NCBI GenBank assembly: GCA_000719695.1
Contig: JOHN01000036.1
Span: forward strand, 39,205-103,204
Source: Streptomyces sp. NRRL F-6131
GTDB taxonomy: Bacteria; Actinomycetota; Actinomycetes; Streptomycetales; Streptomycetaceae
Direction: 5' to 3'
DNA: 64,000 nt
Shown: positions 16,085-25,515 of the stretch, piece by piece
Layout: each line of letters starts with the position of its first letter
How positions within the stretch are numbered: the first letter of the stretch is position 1
Notes under the pieces: model-generated
Seen by the model: only the letters and a program-made list of their open reading frames with translations
The model's database searches: none
Told to the model about the DNA's origin: nothing
Program-made: the position numbers and the translations under genes

Positions 16085-17818
16085 CTACGGCCGGGGGATG
16101 TTCCGGAGGTTGGAGCGGGCCAGGTCGATCATGCGACCGACGCCGCCGGACAGCACCGTCCGGCCGGCGGCCAGCGCGAAGCCCTTCAACTGGGCCGCGG
16201 TGATGTGCGGCGGGACGGCCAGCGCGTTGGGGTCGGTGACCACGTCCACCAGGGCGGGGCCGGGCCGTTCCAGCGCCTCCGCCAGGACCTCCCGCACCCG
16301 GGCCGGTTCGGTGACCCGCTTGGCCGGGATGCCCATCGCCCGGGCGATCCCGGCGTAGTCGACGTCGCCGTTGTCGATCTCCGACTCCGGGTACCCGGAG
16401 ACCAGCATCTCCAGCTTGATCATGCCGAGCGCGCCGTTGTTGAAGACCACCGTCTTCACCGGCAGCCGGTGCCTGGCCACCGTGAGCAGCTCGCCGAGCA
16501 GCATCGACAGCCCGCCGTCGCCCGCCATCGCCACCACCTGGCGCCCGGGGAAGGCGAGTTGGGCGCCGATCGCGTGCGGCAGCGCATTGGCCATCGAGCC
16601 GTGCAGGAAGGAGCCGATCACCCGGCGGCGCCCGTTGGGCCGCAGGTAGCGGGCGGCCCAGACGTTGTTCATCCCGGTGTCGACGGTGAACACCGCGTCG
16701 TCGGCGGCCACTTCGTCCAGCACCGAGGCCACGTACTCGGGGTGGACGGGCAGGTGCTTCTCGATGTCCCGGGTGTAGGCGCCGACCACGTCCTCCAGGG
16801 CCCGGCAGTGCCGGCGCAGCATGTCGTCGAGGAAGGACCGGTCGGCCTTCTGCTCCAGCAGCGGCAGGACGGCCCGCAGGGTGGCCGACACGTCGCCGTG
16901 CACGGCGAGGTCGAGGGCGGTCCTGCGGCCGAGCCGGGTGGCGTCGTGGTCCACCTGGACGGTGCGGGCCTGGGGCAGGAAGGAGTCGTACGGGAAGTCG
17001 GTGCCGAGCAGGACGACCAGGTCGGCGGTGTGCAGGGCCTCGTGACAGGCGCCGTAGCCGAGCAGACCGCTCATCCCGACGTCGTACGGGTTGTCGTACT
17101 GGATCCACTCCTTGCCGCGCAGCGAGTGGCCCACCGGCGCGTGCAGGGTGGCCGCGAGCTCCATCACCTCGGCGTGCGCCCCGCGGACACCCGCGCCGCA
17201 GAAGAGGGTCACCCGGGGCACGGCGTTGAGCGCGCGGGCCAGCTCCTGCACCTGGGACCAGGGCGGGGCGGCGACGGCCTGCTCGGTGAGGAAGTGGCTG
17301 GTGCCGGTGGGACCGGCGGCGGGGAGCGCGGCCACGTCGCCGGGGAAGGCCAGCACGGAGACGCCGCGGGCGCCGAGGGCGTGCTGGATCGCGATCCGCA
17401 GCAGCCGGGGCGACTGGGCCGGGGTGGAGAGCGTCTCGCACCAACTGCTGCAGTCGGTGAACACCCGCTCGGGATGGGTCTCCTGGAAGAACCCGGTGCC
17501 GATCTGGCCGGACGGGATGTGCGAGGCGAGCGCGAGGACGGGGACGCCGCTGCGCTGCGCGTCGTAGAGGCCCTGGACGAGGTGCGTGTTGCCGGGACCG
17601 CAGGAGCCCGCGCAGACCGCGAGGCGGCCGGTCAGTTCGGCTTCGGCGGCGGCCGCGAAGGCGCCGGCCTCCTCGTTGCGGACGTGCACCCAGGCGATGC
17701 CCTCCGTGCGGCGGATGGCGTCCACGACGGGGTTGAGGCTGTCGCCGACCACGCCGTGGACCCGCTCCACGCCGGCCTGCCGGAGCACCTCGACCATCTG
17801 CTCGGCCACGCTCACCAC
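16085..17818 (-). CDS. poxB: Pyruvate oxidase/pyruvate dehydrogenase (quinone)-type ThDP enzyme
   Basis: A 577-residue ThDP- and FAD-dependent enzyme. The start is set at GTG 17818 (or GTG 17815), six to nine bases after AGGAGG. The N-terminal pyrimidine-binding domain has the catalytic Glu in NEEAGAFAAAAEAE. The middle domain holds the FAD region (VVLLGTDFPYDSFLPQ), and the C-terminal ThDP motif is GDGGLSMLLGELLTVARHRL ending in NN. It would convert pyruvate to acetate and CO2 and pass electrons to the membrane quinone pool. Other ThDP enzymes (acetolactate synthase-like) are possible, but the overall pattern fits PoxB. Expected to matter in stationary-phase overflow metabolism. Confidence 0.88.
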   Translation of the reverse strand: MVSVAEQMVEVLRQAGVERVHGVVGDSLNPVVDAIRRTEGIAWVHVRNEEAGAFAAAAEAELTGRLAVCAGSCGPGNTHLVQGLYDAQRSGVPVLALASHIPSGQIGTGFFQETHPERVFTDCSSWCETLSTPAQSPRLLRIAIQHALGARGVSVLAFPGDVAALPAAGPTGTSHFLTEQAVAAPPWSQVQELARALNAVPRVTLFCGAGVRGAHAEVMELAATLHAPVGHSLRGKEWIQYDNPYDVGMSGLLGYGACHEALHTADLVVLLGTDFPYDSFLPQARTVQVDHDATRLGRRTALDLAVHGDVSATLRAVLPLLEQKADRSFLDDMLRRHCRALEDVVGAYTRDIEKHLPVHPEYVASVLDEVAADDAVFTVDTGMNNVWAARYLRPNGRRRVIGSFLHGSMANALPHAIGAQLAFPGRQVVAMAGDGGLSMLLGELLTVARHRLPVKTVVFNNGALGMIKLEMLVSGYPESEIDNGDVDYAGIARAMGIPAKRVTEPARVREVLAEALERPGPALVDVVTDPNALAVPPHITAAQLKGFALAAGRTVLSGGVGRMIDLARSNLRNIPRP

Positions 17819-17915
17819 GGGGGACCTCCTGACGCCGGGGGGACGTGCGCCGGGGACGCACGACACCAGCACCCTCCACCGGCCCCCGTCCCCCCGCACC
17901 CGGGGTTGCCCCGTT

Positions 17916-17957
17916 GGGGTGAGGGGTGAGGGGTGAGGGGTGAGGGGTGAGGGGTGA
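17916..17957. repeat. Heptamer microsatellite GGGGTGA x6
   Basis: Six perfect tandem copies of GGGGTGA occupy the gap between the GH65 stop (17991) and the pyruvate oxidase start. The strand is G-rich, so copy number may vary between isolates and the site may be hard to sequence. Confidence 0.9.
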
Positions 17958-17990
17958 GCGGGGACGGGGACGGGGGCCGGGGCCCCGGTG

Positions 17991-20402
17991 CTACTCGGCG
18001 GCGAGGTGGTCGGGCCCGGAGGAGATCCGGCCGCCGGGCAGGCCCGCCTGGGGCTGGCGGCGGGACGGCGCGCGGCCGGGCGGCTGGCCGCAGCGTTCCT
18101 GGGCGGGCGGCGTGGTGGTCGGCAGCGTGGCCGGCTCGCCCGCCTTCACCTGCACCAGCTCGCCGTCGTGCCGCAGGTGGATCACGTCGCCCCGGCGGAG
18201 CGTGTAGGTGGTCTCGTCGTGGTCGATCCGCACCGCCAGCAGCTTCCCGCGGATCAGCAGCGAGAAGCTGAGCCGCATCAGCCCGGCGGGCAGCCGGGGC
18301 CGGAACCAGAGCGTCTCGCCGTGGTCCCGCAGCCCGCCGAAGCCGGCCACCAGCGCGATGCAGGCCCCCGCGAGGGAGGCCATGTGCAGTCCGTCGCGGG
18401 TGTTGCCGCCGAGGTCGTGGAGGTCCATCAGGGCGGCCTCGGCGGTGTAGTCGTACGCGAGGTCGAGCTGGCCGACCTCGGCGGCGATCACCGCCTGGGT
18501 GCACGCGGAGAGCGAGGAGTCGCGGACGGTCAGCCGCTCGTAGTAGGCGAAGTTGCGGGCCTTCTGCTCGTCGGTGAACGCGTCGCCGCGGACCTGCATG
18601 GCGAGCACCAGGTCGGCCTGCTTGACCACCTGCTTCCGGTACAGGTCGAAGTACGGGTAGTGCAGCAGCAGCGGGTAGTTCTCCGGCGGGGTGTTCTCGA
18701 AGTCCCAGACCTGGTGGTCGGTGAAGCCGTCGGCCTGCGGGTGGACGCCGAGGTTCTCGTCGTACGGGACGAACATCGCGGCGGCGGCGTCCCGCCAGGC
18801 CGCGGTCTCCTCGGTGTCCACGCCGAGCGCGGCGGCCTCGCGCGGGTGCCGGGCGGCGGCCTCGGCGGCGGCGCGCAGGTTCGTCTGCGCCATGAGGTTG
18901 GTGTAGACGTTGTTGTCGGCGACGGCGCTGTACTCGTCCGGGCCGGTGACGCCCTCGATGCGGAACCGGCCGATCGCGTCGTGGTGGCCCAGCGAGCGCC
19001 ACATCCGGGCCGTCTCGACGAGGAGCTCGACCCCGTACTCGCGCTCGAACTCGGTGTCCCCGCTGGTGCGGACGTACCGGGCGACGGCGGCGGCGATGTC
19101 CGCGCCGATGTGGAACGCGGCGGTGCCGGCCGGCCAGTAGCCGGAGCACTCCTCGCCGCGGATCGTCCGCCACGGGAACACCGCTCCGGCGAGACCGAGC
19201 TGGACCGCCCGGTCGCGGGCCATCGGCAGGGTGGTGTGCCGCCAGCGCAGGGCCTGGGCGACGGCGGACGGCAGGCAGTAGGTGAGCACCGGCAGGACGA
19301 AGGCCTCGGTGTCCCAGAAGCTGTGCCCGTCGTAGCCGGGGCCGGTCAGCCCCTTGGCGGGGATGGCACGCTCCTCGCTGCGGGCGCCGGCCTGGAGCAC
19401 GTGGAAGAGGGCGAACCGGACGGCCTGCTGGAGTTCGACGTCACCCTCGATCTCGACGTCGCTGGTCTCCCAGAACTCCTTGAGGAAGTCGGCCTGTTCG
19501 GCGACCAGGCCGTCCCAGCCGGTGTACCGGGCGGCGGTCAGCGCGGCCTCCACCTGGTCCCGGACGGCGGGCAGCGAGCGGGTCGCGGACCAGCCGTAGG
19601 CCATGAACTTCACCAGCCGCAGCTTCTCGCCGGGGCGGAGCACGGTGGTGACGCTGATCCGGCAGTGGTCGGTCTCCGCCTCGGCGACGGTGTCCAGCCG
19701 CTCCGGCCCCTCGATCAGGTGGTCCATGCCGGCGGCGACCCGGATGCCGCTGTAGCGGGTGCGGTGGACCAGCACCGCCTTGGTGCCGCCGGCGTGGTTG
19801 GTCTCGGCGATCAGCGGGGCCTCCAGGACGGCCGCGGCCCGCGGGTCGCCGTCGGCGCCGCCGGGCAGTTGCTCGTTGGCCACGAGTTCGCTCTGGAGCA
19901 CGATCCGCACCGGGGCGTCCACCGCCTCCACGGTGTACTCGACGGCGGCGACCGCCCGCTGGGTGAGCGAGACCAGCCGGGTGGAGTCGACCCGGATGGT
20001 CCGGCCGGCCGGGGAGGTCCATTCGGCCGAGCGCCGCAGCAGACCCTCACGGAAGTCCAACCAGCGGCGGTGGCTGACCAGTTCGCCGTACCGCAGGTCG
20101 AAGGGCTCGTCGTCCACCAGCAGCCGGATGATCTTGCCGTTGGTCACGTTGATGACGCTCTGGCTGGACTCCGGGTAGCCGTAGCCGCCCTCGCCGTACG
20201 GCAGCGGCCGGAGCTCGAAGACGCCGTTGAGGTAGGTGCCGGGCAGGCCGTGCGGCTCGCCCTCGTCGAGGTTGGCCCGCAGGCCGATGTGGCCGTTGGA
20301 GAGCGCGAACACGGACTCGGCGCGGGCCATCGAGGTGAGGTCGAGGCCCTGTTCGACGACCTGCCACGGATCGACGACGAAGGGTTGCTCCTGAGCGGTC
20401 AT
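17991..20402 (-). CDS. Glycoside hydrolase family 65 disaccharide phosphorylase
   Basis: An 803-residue GH65 enzyme. The N-terminal super-sandwich domain (about 1-300) is followed by the (alpha/alpha)6 catalytic barrel, with GHSFWDTEAFVLPVL, HTTLPMARDRA and the general-acid Glu in RFRIEGVTGPDEYS. QADLVLAMQ and RDGLHMASLAGACI lie near the C-terminal phosphate/sugar site. GH65 enzymes phosphorolyse maltose, trehalose, kojibiose or nigerose to beta-glucose-1-phosphate. The next gene encodes beta-phosphoglucomutase (ATGA overlap), which converts that product to glucose-6-phosphate, so the pair forms a complete salvage route. Which disaccharide is used cannot be told by eye. The last 60 residues are Pro/Arg-rich and probably disordered. 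Confidence 0.9.
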   Translation of the reverse strand: MTAQEQPFVVDPWQVVEQGLDLTSMARAESVFALSNGHIGLRANLDEGEPHGLPGTYLNGVFELRPLPYGEGGYGYPESSQSVINVTNGKIIRLLVDDEPFDLRYGELVSHRRWLDFREGLLRRSAEWTSPAGRTIRVDSTRLVSLTQRAVAAVEYTVEAVDAPVRIVLQSELVANEQLPGGADGDPRAAAVLEAPLIAETNHAGGTKAVLVHRTRYSGIRVAAGMDHLIEGPERLDTVAEAETDHCRISVTTVLRPGEKLRLVKFMAYGWSATRSLPAVRDQVEAALTAARYTGWDGLVAEQADFLKEFWETSDVEIEGDVELQQAVRFALFHVLQAGARSEERAIPAKGLTGPGYDGHSFWDTEAFVLPVLTYCLPSAVAQALRWRHTTLPMARDRAVQLGLAGAVFPWRTIRGEECSGYWPAGTAAFHIGADIAAAVARYVRTSGDTEFEREYGVELLVETARMWRSLGHHDAIGRFRIEGVTGPDEYSAVADNNVYTNLMAQTNLRAAAEAAARHPREAAALGVDTEETAAWRDAAAAMFVPYDENLGVHPQADGFTDHQVWDFENTPPENYPLLLHYPYFDLYRKQVVKQADLVLAMQVRGDAFTDEQKARNFAYYERLTVRDSSLSACTQAVIAAEVGQLDLAYDYTAEAALMDLHDLGGNTRDGLHMASLAGACIALVAGFGGLRDHGETLWFRPRLPAGLMRLSFSLLIRGKLLAVRIDHDETTYTLRRGDVIHLRHDGELVQVKAGEPATLPTTTPPAQERCGQPPGRAPSRRQPQAGLPGGRISSGPDHLAAE

Positions 20403-21181
20403 GCCGGCGCCTCCTCGGGCTCGCCGGGGGCCTGCGGGCCCGCGTCGGGGATCAGTTCGGCGAGGTCCCGGACGACCACGGAGGCGCCGTCCCGGCGCAG
20501 TTCGGCGGCCTGCCCGGTGCGGTCCACCCCGACCACCGCGCCGAAGCCGCCGGCCCGGCCGGAGGCGACCCCGGCCAGCGCGTCCTCGAAGACGGCGGCG
20601 TGCGCGGGCTCGACGCCCAGCGCCCGGGCGGCGGCCAGGTAGGTGTCCGGCGCGGGCTTGCCCGGCAGCCCGTCCCGCTTGGCCACGATGCCGTCCACGA
20701 TCACGTCGAAGTAGCCCTCGATGCCCGCCGCGCGCAGCACGTCCCGGCAGTTGGCGCTGGACGAGACCACCGCGGCGGGCAGGCCGAGCGCGCGCAGCCG
20801 GCGCACGTAGGCGACCGAGCCCTCGTACGGGGCGACGCCCTGCTCGCGGATCATCCGCAGCACGGTGTCGTTCTTGGCGCGGCTGACGCCCTGCACCGTG
20901 CGGGCGCCCGGTGGGTCGTCGTCGGTGCCCTCGGGCAGCTCGATCCCCCGGCTCCGGAGGAAGGCACGGGTGCCGTCGAGTCTCGGCCGCCCGTCGACGA
21001 AGGCGTCGTAGTCGGCGACGGCGTCGAACGGGGTGAACGGCCCGCCGGTGCGGGCGGCTTCGGCCCGCAGGAAGGCGTCGAAGGTGTCCTTCCAGGCCGC
21101 GGCGTGCACCGTGGCGGTCTGGGTGAGCACCCCGTCGAGGTCGAAGAGGAAAGCGCGGATGTCGTCCGGTAGCCCCAGCAT
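20399..21181 (-). CDS. pgmB: Beta-phosphoglucomutase (HAD family)
   Basis: A 260-residue HAD phosphatase-fold protein from ATG 21181. Motif I is FLFDLDGVLT (about 11-20) with the phosphorylated Asp and acid/base Asp; motif II is AVVSSSANC; the Lys and motif IV are in KPAPDTYLAAARALG and AAVFEDALAGVASGRAG. It interconverts beta-glucose-1-phosphate and glucose-6-phosphate. It is the upstream, translationally coupled partner of the GH65 phosphorylase. Acidic tail rich in Pro/Glu. Confidence 0.9.
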   Translation of the reverse strand: MLGLPDDIRAFLFDLDGVLTQTATVHAAAWKDTFDAFLRAEAARTGGPFTPFDAVADYDAFVDGRPRLDGTRAFLRSRGIELPEGTDDDPPGARTVQGVSRAKNDTVLRMIREQGVAPYEGSVAYVRRLRALGLPAAVVSSSANCRDVLRAAGIEGYFDVIVDGIVAKRDGLPGKPAPDTYLAAARALGVEPAHAAVFEDALAGVASGRAGGFGAVVGVDRTGQAAELRRDGASVVVRDLAELIPDAGPQAPGEPEEAPA

Positions 21182-21289
21182 GGGTGCAGTCTTACCCGCC
21201 GGGGCGCGTCCAGCCGCCCATTCCCGGCGGCGCGTCGCGGGAACGGGCGGCCGGGGCGGGGCGGCCGGGGCCGCCGGGGCGCCGGTGGC

Positions 21290-22075
21290 TCAGGGGGAGT
21301 CCGGGGTGGAGGTGACCGCGAAGACCGCGCCCTGCGGGTCCCGCACCACCGCCATCCGTCCGGCCTGCATGTCGAACGGCGGCTGGACCACCGCGCCGCC
21401 GGCCTTCACCAGGGCGTCCACCGTGGAGTCGGTGTCGTCGACGGAGAAGTAGGTCATCCAGTGCGAGGGGGTGCCGGGCGCCAGGTACTCGGCGACCGGC
21501 TGCATGCCGCCCACCGTGTGGTCACCGACGTTGAGCGAGTAGAAGCCGTCCATGCCCTGGATGGTCCCCGGGCGCAGGCCGAGCGCCTCCTGGTAGAACC
21601 GGCCGGCCGCGGCCGTGTCGGTGGTGTTGAGCTCGTTCCAGACCAGCGCGCCGGGCTCGTTGACGATGCCCGCGCCGATGAACTCCAGCTTCTGCCAGAC
21701 GCCGAAGACCGCGCCGGTCGGATCCGCGGCGATCAGCATCCGGCCGGTGTCGCCCACGTCCATCACCGGGTAGACGATGGTGCCGCCGGCGCCGGAGATG
21801 GCCTGCTCGGCGGCGTCGACGTCGTCCGCGGCGAGGTAGGTGGTCCAGGAGACGGGGGGCAGCGGCTGGCCCTCCGGGCCTGAGCGGGCCATGATCCCGG
21901 CGACCGGCTTGCCGTTCAGCGAGCACACGGCGTAGCCGCCGAACTCGGGCGGGCCGACCTCGCCCTGCCAGCCGAACAGGTCGCGGTAGAAGTCGAGCGC
22001 GGCCTGCTGGTCGCTCGCCATCAGGTCCACCCAGCACGGGGTGCCGGGCTTGTACGGTGCGGTGACTACGGGCAT
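21290..22075 (-). CDS. VOC-family protein with two glyoxalase-like domains
   Basis: A 261-residue protein; the start at ATG 22075 is preceded by GGAGG. Two tandem VOC modules are visible: residues about 1-125 (TPCWVDLMASDQQAALDFY, GRMLIAADPTGAVFGVWQ) and about 135-255 (ALVWNELNTTDTAAAGRFY, GRMAVVRDPQGAVFAVTS). Similar proteins are annotated as hydroxylases or bleomycin-resistance-like proteins in streptomycetes, with unknown substrates. The metal ligands are only partly conserved. No operon partner is obvious. Confidence 0.88.
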   Translation of the reverse strand: MPVVTAPYKPGTPCWVDLMASDQQAALDFYRDLFGWQGEVGPPEFGGYAVCSLNGKPVAGIMARSGPEGQPLPPVSWTTYLAADDVDAAEQAISGAGGTIVYPVMDVGDTGRMLIAADPTGAVFGVWQKLEFIGAGIVNEPGALVWNELNTTDTAAAGRFYQEALGLRPGTIQGMDGFYSLNVGDHTVGGMQPVAEYLAPGTPSHWMTYFSVDDTDSTVDALVKAGGAVVQPPFDMQAGRMAVVRDPQGAVFAVTSTPDSP

Positions 22076-22252
22076 TCCTGGGCCTCCAAGCGATGGTCCT
22101 CCGCCGGACGGGCCGCCGGGGCGCGGGCCGTCGGGCGGCGCGGACGGACGGCCGTACACCGCCCACGATCGCCGTGCCTCCGCGATCCCGCCACCGGACG
22201 GCGTCCTGGCGGGCCACCGGTCGCCGCGGGGCCCCGGGCGGTGGCGCCGCCG

Positions 22253-22759
22253 TCACGGCGCGTGGTGGTGGCCGCCCGGGGTGAACAGCGGCTGCGCGGT
22301 GCCGCTCTGCGCGTAGTCCTTCAGCCGGACGAGCAGCTGGGCCCAGGTGCCGGCCACCGCGGGCACGCCGTCCTCGCTGCCGGGCTGCCAGCCGCCGTGC
22401 CGGAACAGCAGCCGGGTGCGGTGGCCGGTCCCGGCCGGCCCGCCGGACGGGACGGCGCGGCCGGCGGGGTCGCTGGAGCCGGCGGGGTCGGCCGGGTCAG
22501 CGAGGTCCCAGCTGATCCAGGTGCCGGCCCAGTGCGGCGGGAAGGCGCCGGCGTTCGTCCAGACCACCCGGTCGAGGTCGGCCCGCTCGCGCCGCAGCCG
22601 GAACGGCTCGGGGACGTCGGGGAAGCCGAACAGCAGCACGTCGTCCTCCCGCTCCACCTCGGTGGTCCACCAGGAGGTCAGGCCGTCGTGGGTGGTCAGC
22701 GCGGCGAGGACGACGGCGCGGGGCGCGGCGATGTCCAGCTCCAGGGCGATCTCGGCCAT
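22253..22759 (-). CDS. SRPBCC (AHSA1-like) protein
   Basis: A 168-residue protein starting MAEIALELDIAAPRAVVLAA, the typical first strand and helix of an SRPBCC fold. A middle segment LTSWWTTEVEREDDVLLFGF and the C-terminal helix (VPAVAGTWAQLLVRLKDYAQ) complete the hydrophobic cup. A Pro/Gly/Ser insertion lies at about 90-112. Probable small-molecule binding protein; no catalytic residue is evident. Confidence 0.85.
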   Translation of the reverse strand: MAEIALELDIAAPRAVVLAALTTHDGLTSWWTTEVEREDDVLLFGFPDVPEPFRLRRERADLDRVVWTNAGAFPPHWAGTWISWDLADPADPAGSSDPAGRAVPSGGPAGTGHRTRLLFRHGGWQPGSEDGVPAVAGTWAQLLVRLKDYAQSGTAQPLFTPGGHHHAP

Positions 22760-22852
22760 GGGATCCGCCTTTCGGGCCTGCGGTCCCCCCGTGTGTCCGA
22801 CAGGCCCACCATGGCACGGGCCCGCCGGGGACGCGCCCCCGGCGGGCCCCGC

Positions 22853-24733
22853 TCAGCCGCCGGAGCCGTAGGTGGTGTTGTCGCAGATGTTGTCGTCCGC
22901 CGAGCGGGCGTCGCTGACCAGACTGCTGGGCAGCGGCTCGGGCGTGGCCGGGGCGGACGGGCCCGCCGGGCCGCCGGTGGTCGCGCCCGGGGTGGTCGCG
23001 CCGCCGTTGGCCGCCGCGAACTCCTTGCCGACGATCACGGTGACGCCGGGCGAGGTGCCGGGCTCGACGATCGCGCCGGGGAACACCGCGGCGACCTTCT
23101 CGGCGTTCGCCTTCTGCCCGGAGCCGTACTGGACCATCGTGGTCGTGTACTTGAGGTTGTCCGCCCGGCCGACCGCGGTGGCGGTGAACTTGGCCGCCTT
23201 CAGCTGCTCGGCCGCCTTGCCGGCCATGCCGGTGGCGGTGGTGCCGGTGTAGACCGACACCCGGATGTTCTTGTTGGCGGTGTCGGACGCCAGCGGGGAG
23301 CCCGCGGCGGCGGCGTGCGCCGCGGCGACCGGGGTGGTCGGGGCCGCGGACGGCGGGGCGGTCGGGGAGGGGGCCTCGGCCGGCTGCTCCCCGGTGGCGT
23401 TCTGGCCGTCGATGGTGCGGTCGGCCTTGAGGGTCTCCCAGAGCTTCTTGGCGTCCGCCTGGACGATGTCGATGTTCGCGTCGACGGTGCGGTAGCGCCA
23501 GGGCAGGGTGACGAACTTGAGGTCGTGCAGGTCGATGTTGCGCAGCGAGAGGCCGAAGTTGAGCAGCTTGTCCGCGCTGTCGAGGCCGGGGTCGACGGTC
23601 AGCGCGCCGGTGGCGGCGCTGGCGAGCGGCAGCAGGGTGGTCGGGTTGAGCCCCTGCTTCTTGACCTTGGACGCGAGCGAGCTGATGAAGGCCTGCTGGC
23701 GCTTCATCCGGCCGATGTCGGAGCCGTCGCCGATGCCGTGCCGCAGCCGGACGTAGTCGAGCGCCTGCTGGCCCTCCACCTTCTGCGGGCCCTTCTTCAG
23801 GACCACCGCGCCCTTGCCGGGCAGCTTCTCGTTGAGGTCCTTCTCGTGGATGTCCTCCGGCAGGCAGACGTCCACGCCGTCGACCGCCTTGGTCATCGCC
23901 GCGAAGCCCTGGAAGTCGACCACCATGGTGTGGTCGACCCGGATGCCGGTGAGCTTCTCCACGGTGTTCTGGGTGCAGGCGGGGTTGCCGTCGTCGGAGC
24001 CGCCGGTGGAGAAGGCCGCGTTGAACAGGTCGCTGTTCGAGCCCTTGGACCACGTGCCGTTGGGCAGCTTGCACGACGGTATGGCCACCATCGCGTTGCG
24101 CGGGATGGAGATGCCCACGGCGTGCTTGTGGTCCGCGTAGACGTGCAGCAGGATCGTGGTGTCGGAGCGGGCGCCGCCGTCCTCGCCGCCGCCGAGGTCG
24201 GAGTTGTTCTTGCCCCGGCTGTCGGAGCCGATCAGCAGGACGTTGACCGGCTTGTTGCCGTCCGCGTCGGCCTGCGCCTCCGGCGGACGGTCCTTGGCTA
24301 TGGCGTCCGCGTCGAAGGACTTGATGCTGCCGTTGAGCTTGTAGTAGATCAGCCCGCCGCACCCCGCCACCAGGACGAGCGCGCCGGCGGCCGACCAGGC
24401 GGCGATCTTCTTGACGTTCCGCTTGGGCTTGCGCGCGGCCGCGCGGGCCGCGGCCCGGCCGCCGGTGGCCGGGGGCGCGCCCTGGGCGGCACCCGCCCTG
24501 CCCTGGCCCGGTACGGCCTTGCCCGGTACGGCCTTGCCCGGTGCCGCCTTGCCCTGGGCGGCCTTGCCCTGGGCGGCGCGTCGGGCCTCGGCGCGGCCGC
24601 CCGCCCTGGGCGGCGGCACCTCCGCACCGGGTGCACCGGGTGCGCCGGGCGCACCGCCGTTCACGCCGTCGGCCGTGAGCGCACCGGGCGCGTCGTCACC
24701 GCGAGCCGGACCCTCGCCCCACTGACCTGACAT
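22853..24733 (-). CDS. LytR-CpsA-Psr (LCP) family cell-wall ligase
   Basis: A 626-residue protein. A cytoplasmic N-terminal region of about 110 residues is rich in Ala, Gly, Lys and Pro, with a short degenerate repeat (GKAAQGKAAPGKAVPGKAVP). One membrane helix follows (about 112-132). The LCP domain (about 165-420) shows NVLLIGSDSRGKN, AVGISIPRNAMVAIP, DFQGFAAMTKAVDGVDVCLP and YVRLRHGIGDGSDIGRMKRQ with the conserved Arg/Asp set. A LytR_C domain is at about 490-590 (VSVYTGTTATGMAGKAAEQL). LCP enzymes attach glycopolymers to peptidoglycan on the outer face of the membrane. A Pro/Thr tail ends the protein. Monocistronic. Confidence 0.93.
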   Translation of the reverse strand: MSGQWGEGPARGDDAPGALTADGVNGGAPGAPGAPGAEVPPPRAGGRAEARRAAQGKAAQGKAAPGKAVPGKAVPGQGRAGAAQGAPPATGGRAAARAAARKPKRNVKKIAAWSAAGALVLVAGCGGLIYYKLNGSIKSFDADAIAKDRPPEAQADADGNKPVNVLLIGSDSRGKNNSDLGGGEDGGARSDTTILLHVYADHKHAVGISIPRNAMVAIPSCKLPNGTWSKGSNSDLFNAAFSTGGSDDGNPACTQNTVEKLTGIRVDHTMVVDFQGFAAMTKAVDGVDVCLPEDIHEKDLNEKLPGKGAVVLKKGPQKVEGQQALDYVRLRHGIGDGSDIGRMKRQQAFISSLASKVKKQGLNPTTLLPLASAATGALTVDPGLDSADKLLNFGLSLRNIDLHDLKFVTLPWRYRTVDANIDIVQADAKKLWETLKADRTIDGQNATGEQPAEAPSPTAPPSAAPTTPVAAAHAAAAGSPLASDTANKNIRVSVYTGTTATGMAGKAAEQLKAAKFTATAVGRADNLKYTTTMVQYGSGQKANAEKVAAVFPGAIVEPGTSPGVTVIVGKEFAAANGGATTPGATTGGPAGPSAPATPEPLPSSLVSDARSADDNICDNTTYGSGG

Positions 24734-24906
24734 GCCTGAACCTTTCACCGGCGGACGCCGCGCCCGCCTTGTCCGGACGCACTGCACACAGAGAGACGGT
24801 TCAGACCGCCGCCGGGTTGCACGTACGACGGTCGCAATAACCGACGAACACCCCCGGCCGCGCCGTCCGCAGCCCTCCGCGCAGGCCCGATGTCCCCCAG
24901 CAGACC

Positions 24907-24927
24907 CACTTTGGATCATACAAAGTG
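24907..24927. promoter_or_regulatory. Dyad CACTTTG-N7-CAAAGTG upstream of the LCP gene
   Basis: A perfect 7-bp inverted repeat in an AT-richer patch (24905-24945) about 175 bp before the LCP start. A second, overlapping dyad GATCA-N7-TGATC starts at 24914. Possible operator; the regulator is unknown. The rest of 24734-24980 shows nothing else clear. Confidence 0.4.
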
Positions 24928-24980
24928 ATCGTCATATACAGCCGAACCGTGTGCTCGGCGTCCTCGGCCGCGGACACGGA

Positions 24981-25016
24981 GAAGGCCCGGGTCGGAGACG
25001 TCCGACCCGGGCCTTC
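24981..25016 (-). terminator. Terminator of tRNA-Lys
   Basis: A perfect 16-bp stem (arms 24981-24996 and 25001-25016, 4-base loop) starts 8 bp beyond the 3' end of the tRNA on the minus strand. Confidence 0.75.
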
Positions 25017-25023
25017 GCGCCGG

Positions 25024-25096
25024 TGGGGCGCCAGGGGCTCGAACCCTGAACCTACGGATTAAAAGTCCGCTGCTCTACCCATTGAGCTAGCACCCC
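25024..25096 (-). tRNA. tRNA-Lys (anticodon UUU), copy 1
   Basis: On the minus strand a full cloverleaf is readable: acceptor GGGGTGC pairing with GCGCCCC, D-arm with AGCTCAATGGGTAGAGC, anticodon loop CTTTTAA with anticodon TTT, and T-arm GGTTCGAGCCC. The discriminator base is A, and CCA is not encoded. Bases 25030-25070 are identical to 56668-56708 of the second tRNA-Lys. Confidence 0.95.
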
Positions 25097-25515
25097 GACA
25101 CCGTGGACATCATGCCAGACCGGCCGACCGCGTGCCGCCGATTACCACCCCTCGTCCGGGGGGTCGGGAACCGGGGCGGCACACGTGACCCAGGTCACTT
25201 TTCGGGGGGCTTGGCCCGGGCGCCGCCGCGTGTCACTATTTCTGCACGCCCACCCTGCCCAAAACCCGTTACGGGGGCGGGTGTTGAGTGTCGAAACCGC
25301 CGGTCCGCGCAGGTCGGACCAGGTCCGCGGTCGACACGGTACTGGTTCCCCCTCGGTCGTCCGTCACCCGCGTGTGCCGCGGCGTGCGCGCACCCGCCCG
25401 CCTCCGGCGCGGGTGCCCGGCCGGCGGGGGGACGGCTGCGCAAACGTCGCACTCCGCACGGCCCGCGACGCGTCCCGATCCACACAGACGCCACGATTGG
25501 ACAGGTGGAAGAAGA
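25097..25515 (+). promoter_or_regulatory. 419-bp leader before the prenyltransferase gene
   Basis: No gene fits here. It contains a 14-bp palindrome GTGACC-CA-GGTCAC at 25185-25198, and a possible promoter with TTGGCC at 25211-25216 and CACTAT at 25234-25239 (17-base spacing). A GGTGGAAGAAGA ribosome site precedes the ATG at 25516. The long leader implies the prenyltransferase has its own regulated promoter. Confidence 0.4.

Noticed and set aside
17916..17957. Iteron-like replication origin
   Set aside because: Heptamers are too short and simple, with no AT-rich region or initiator gene nearby.
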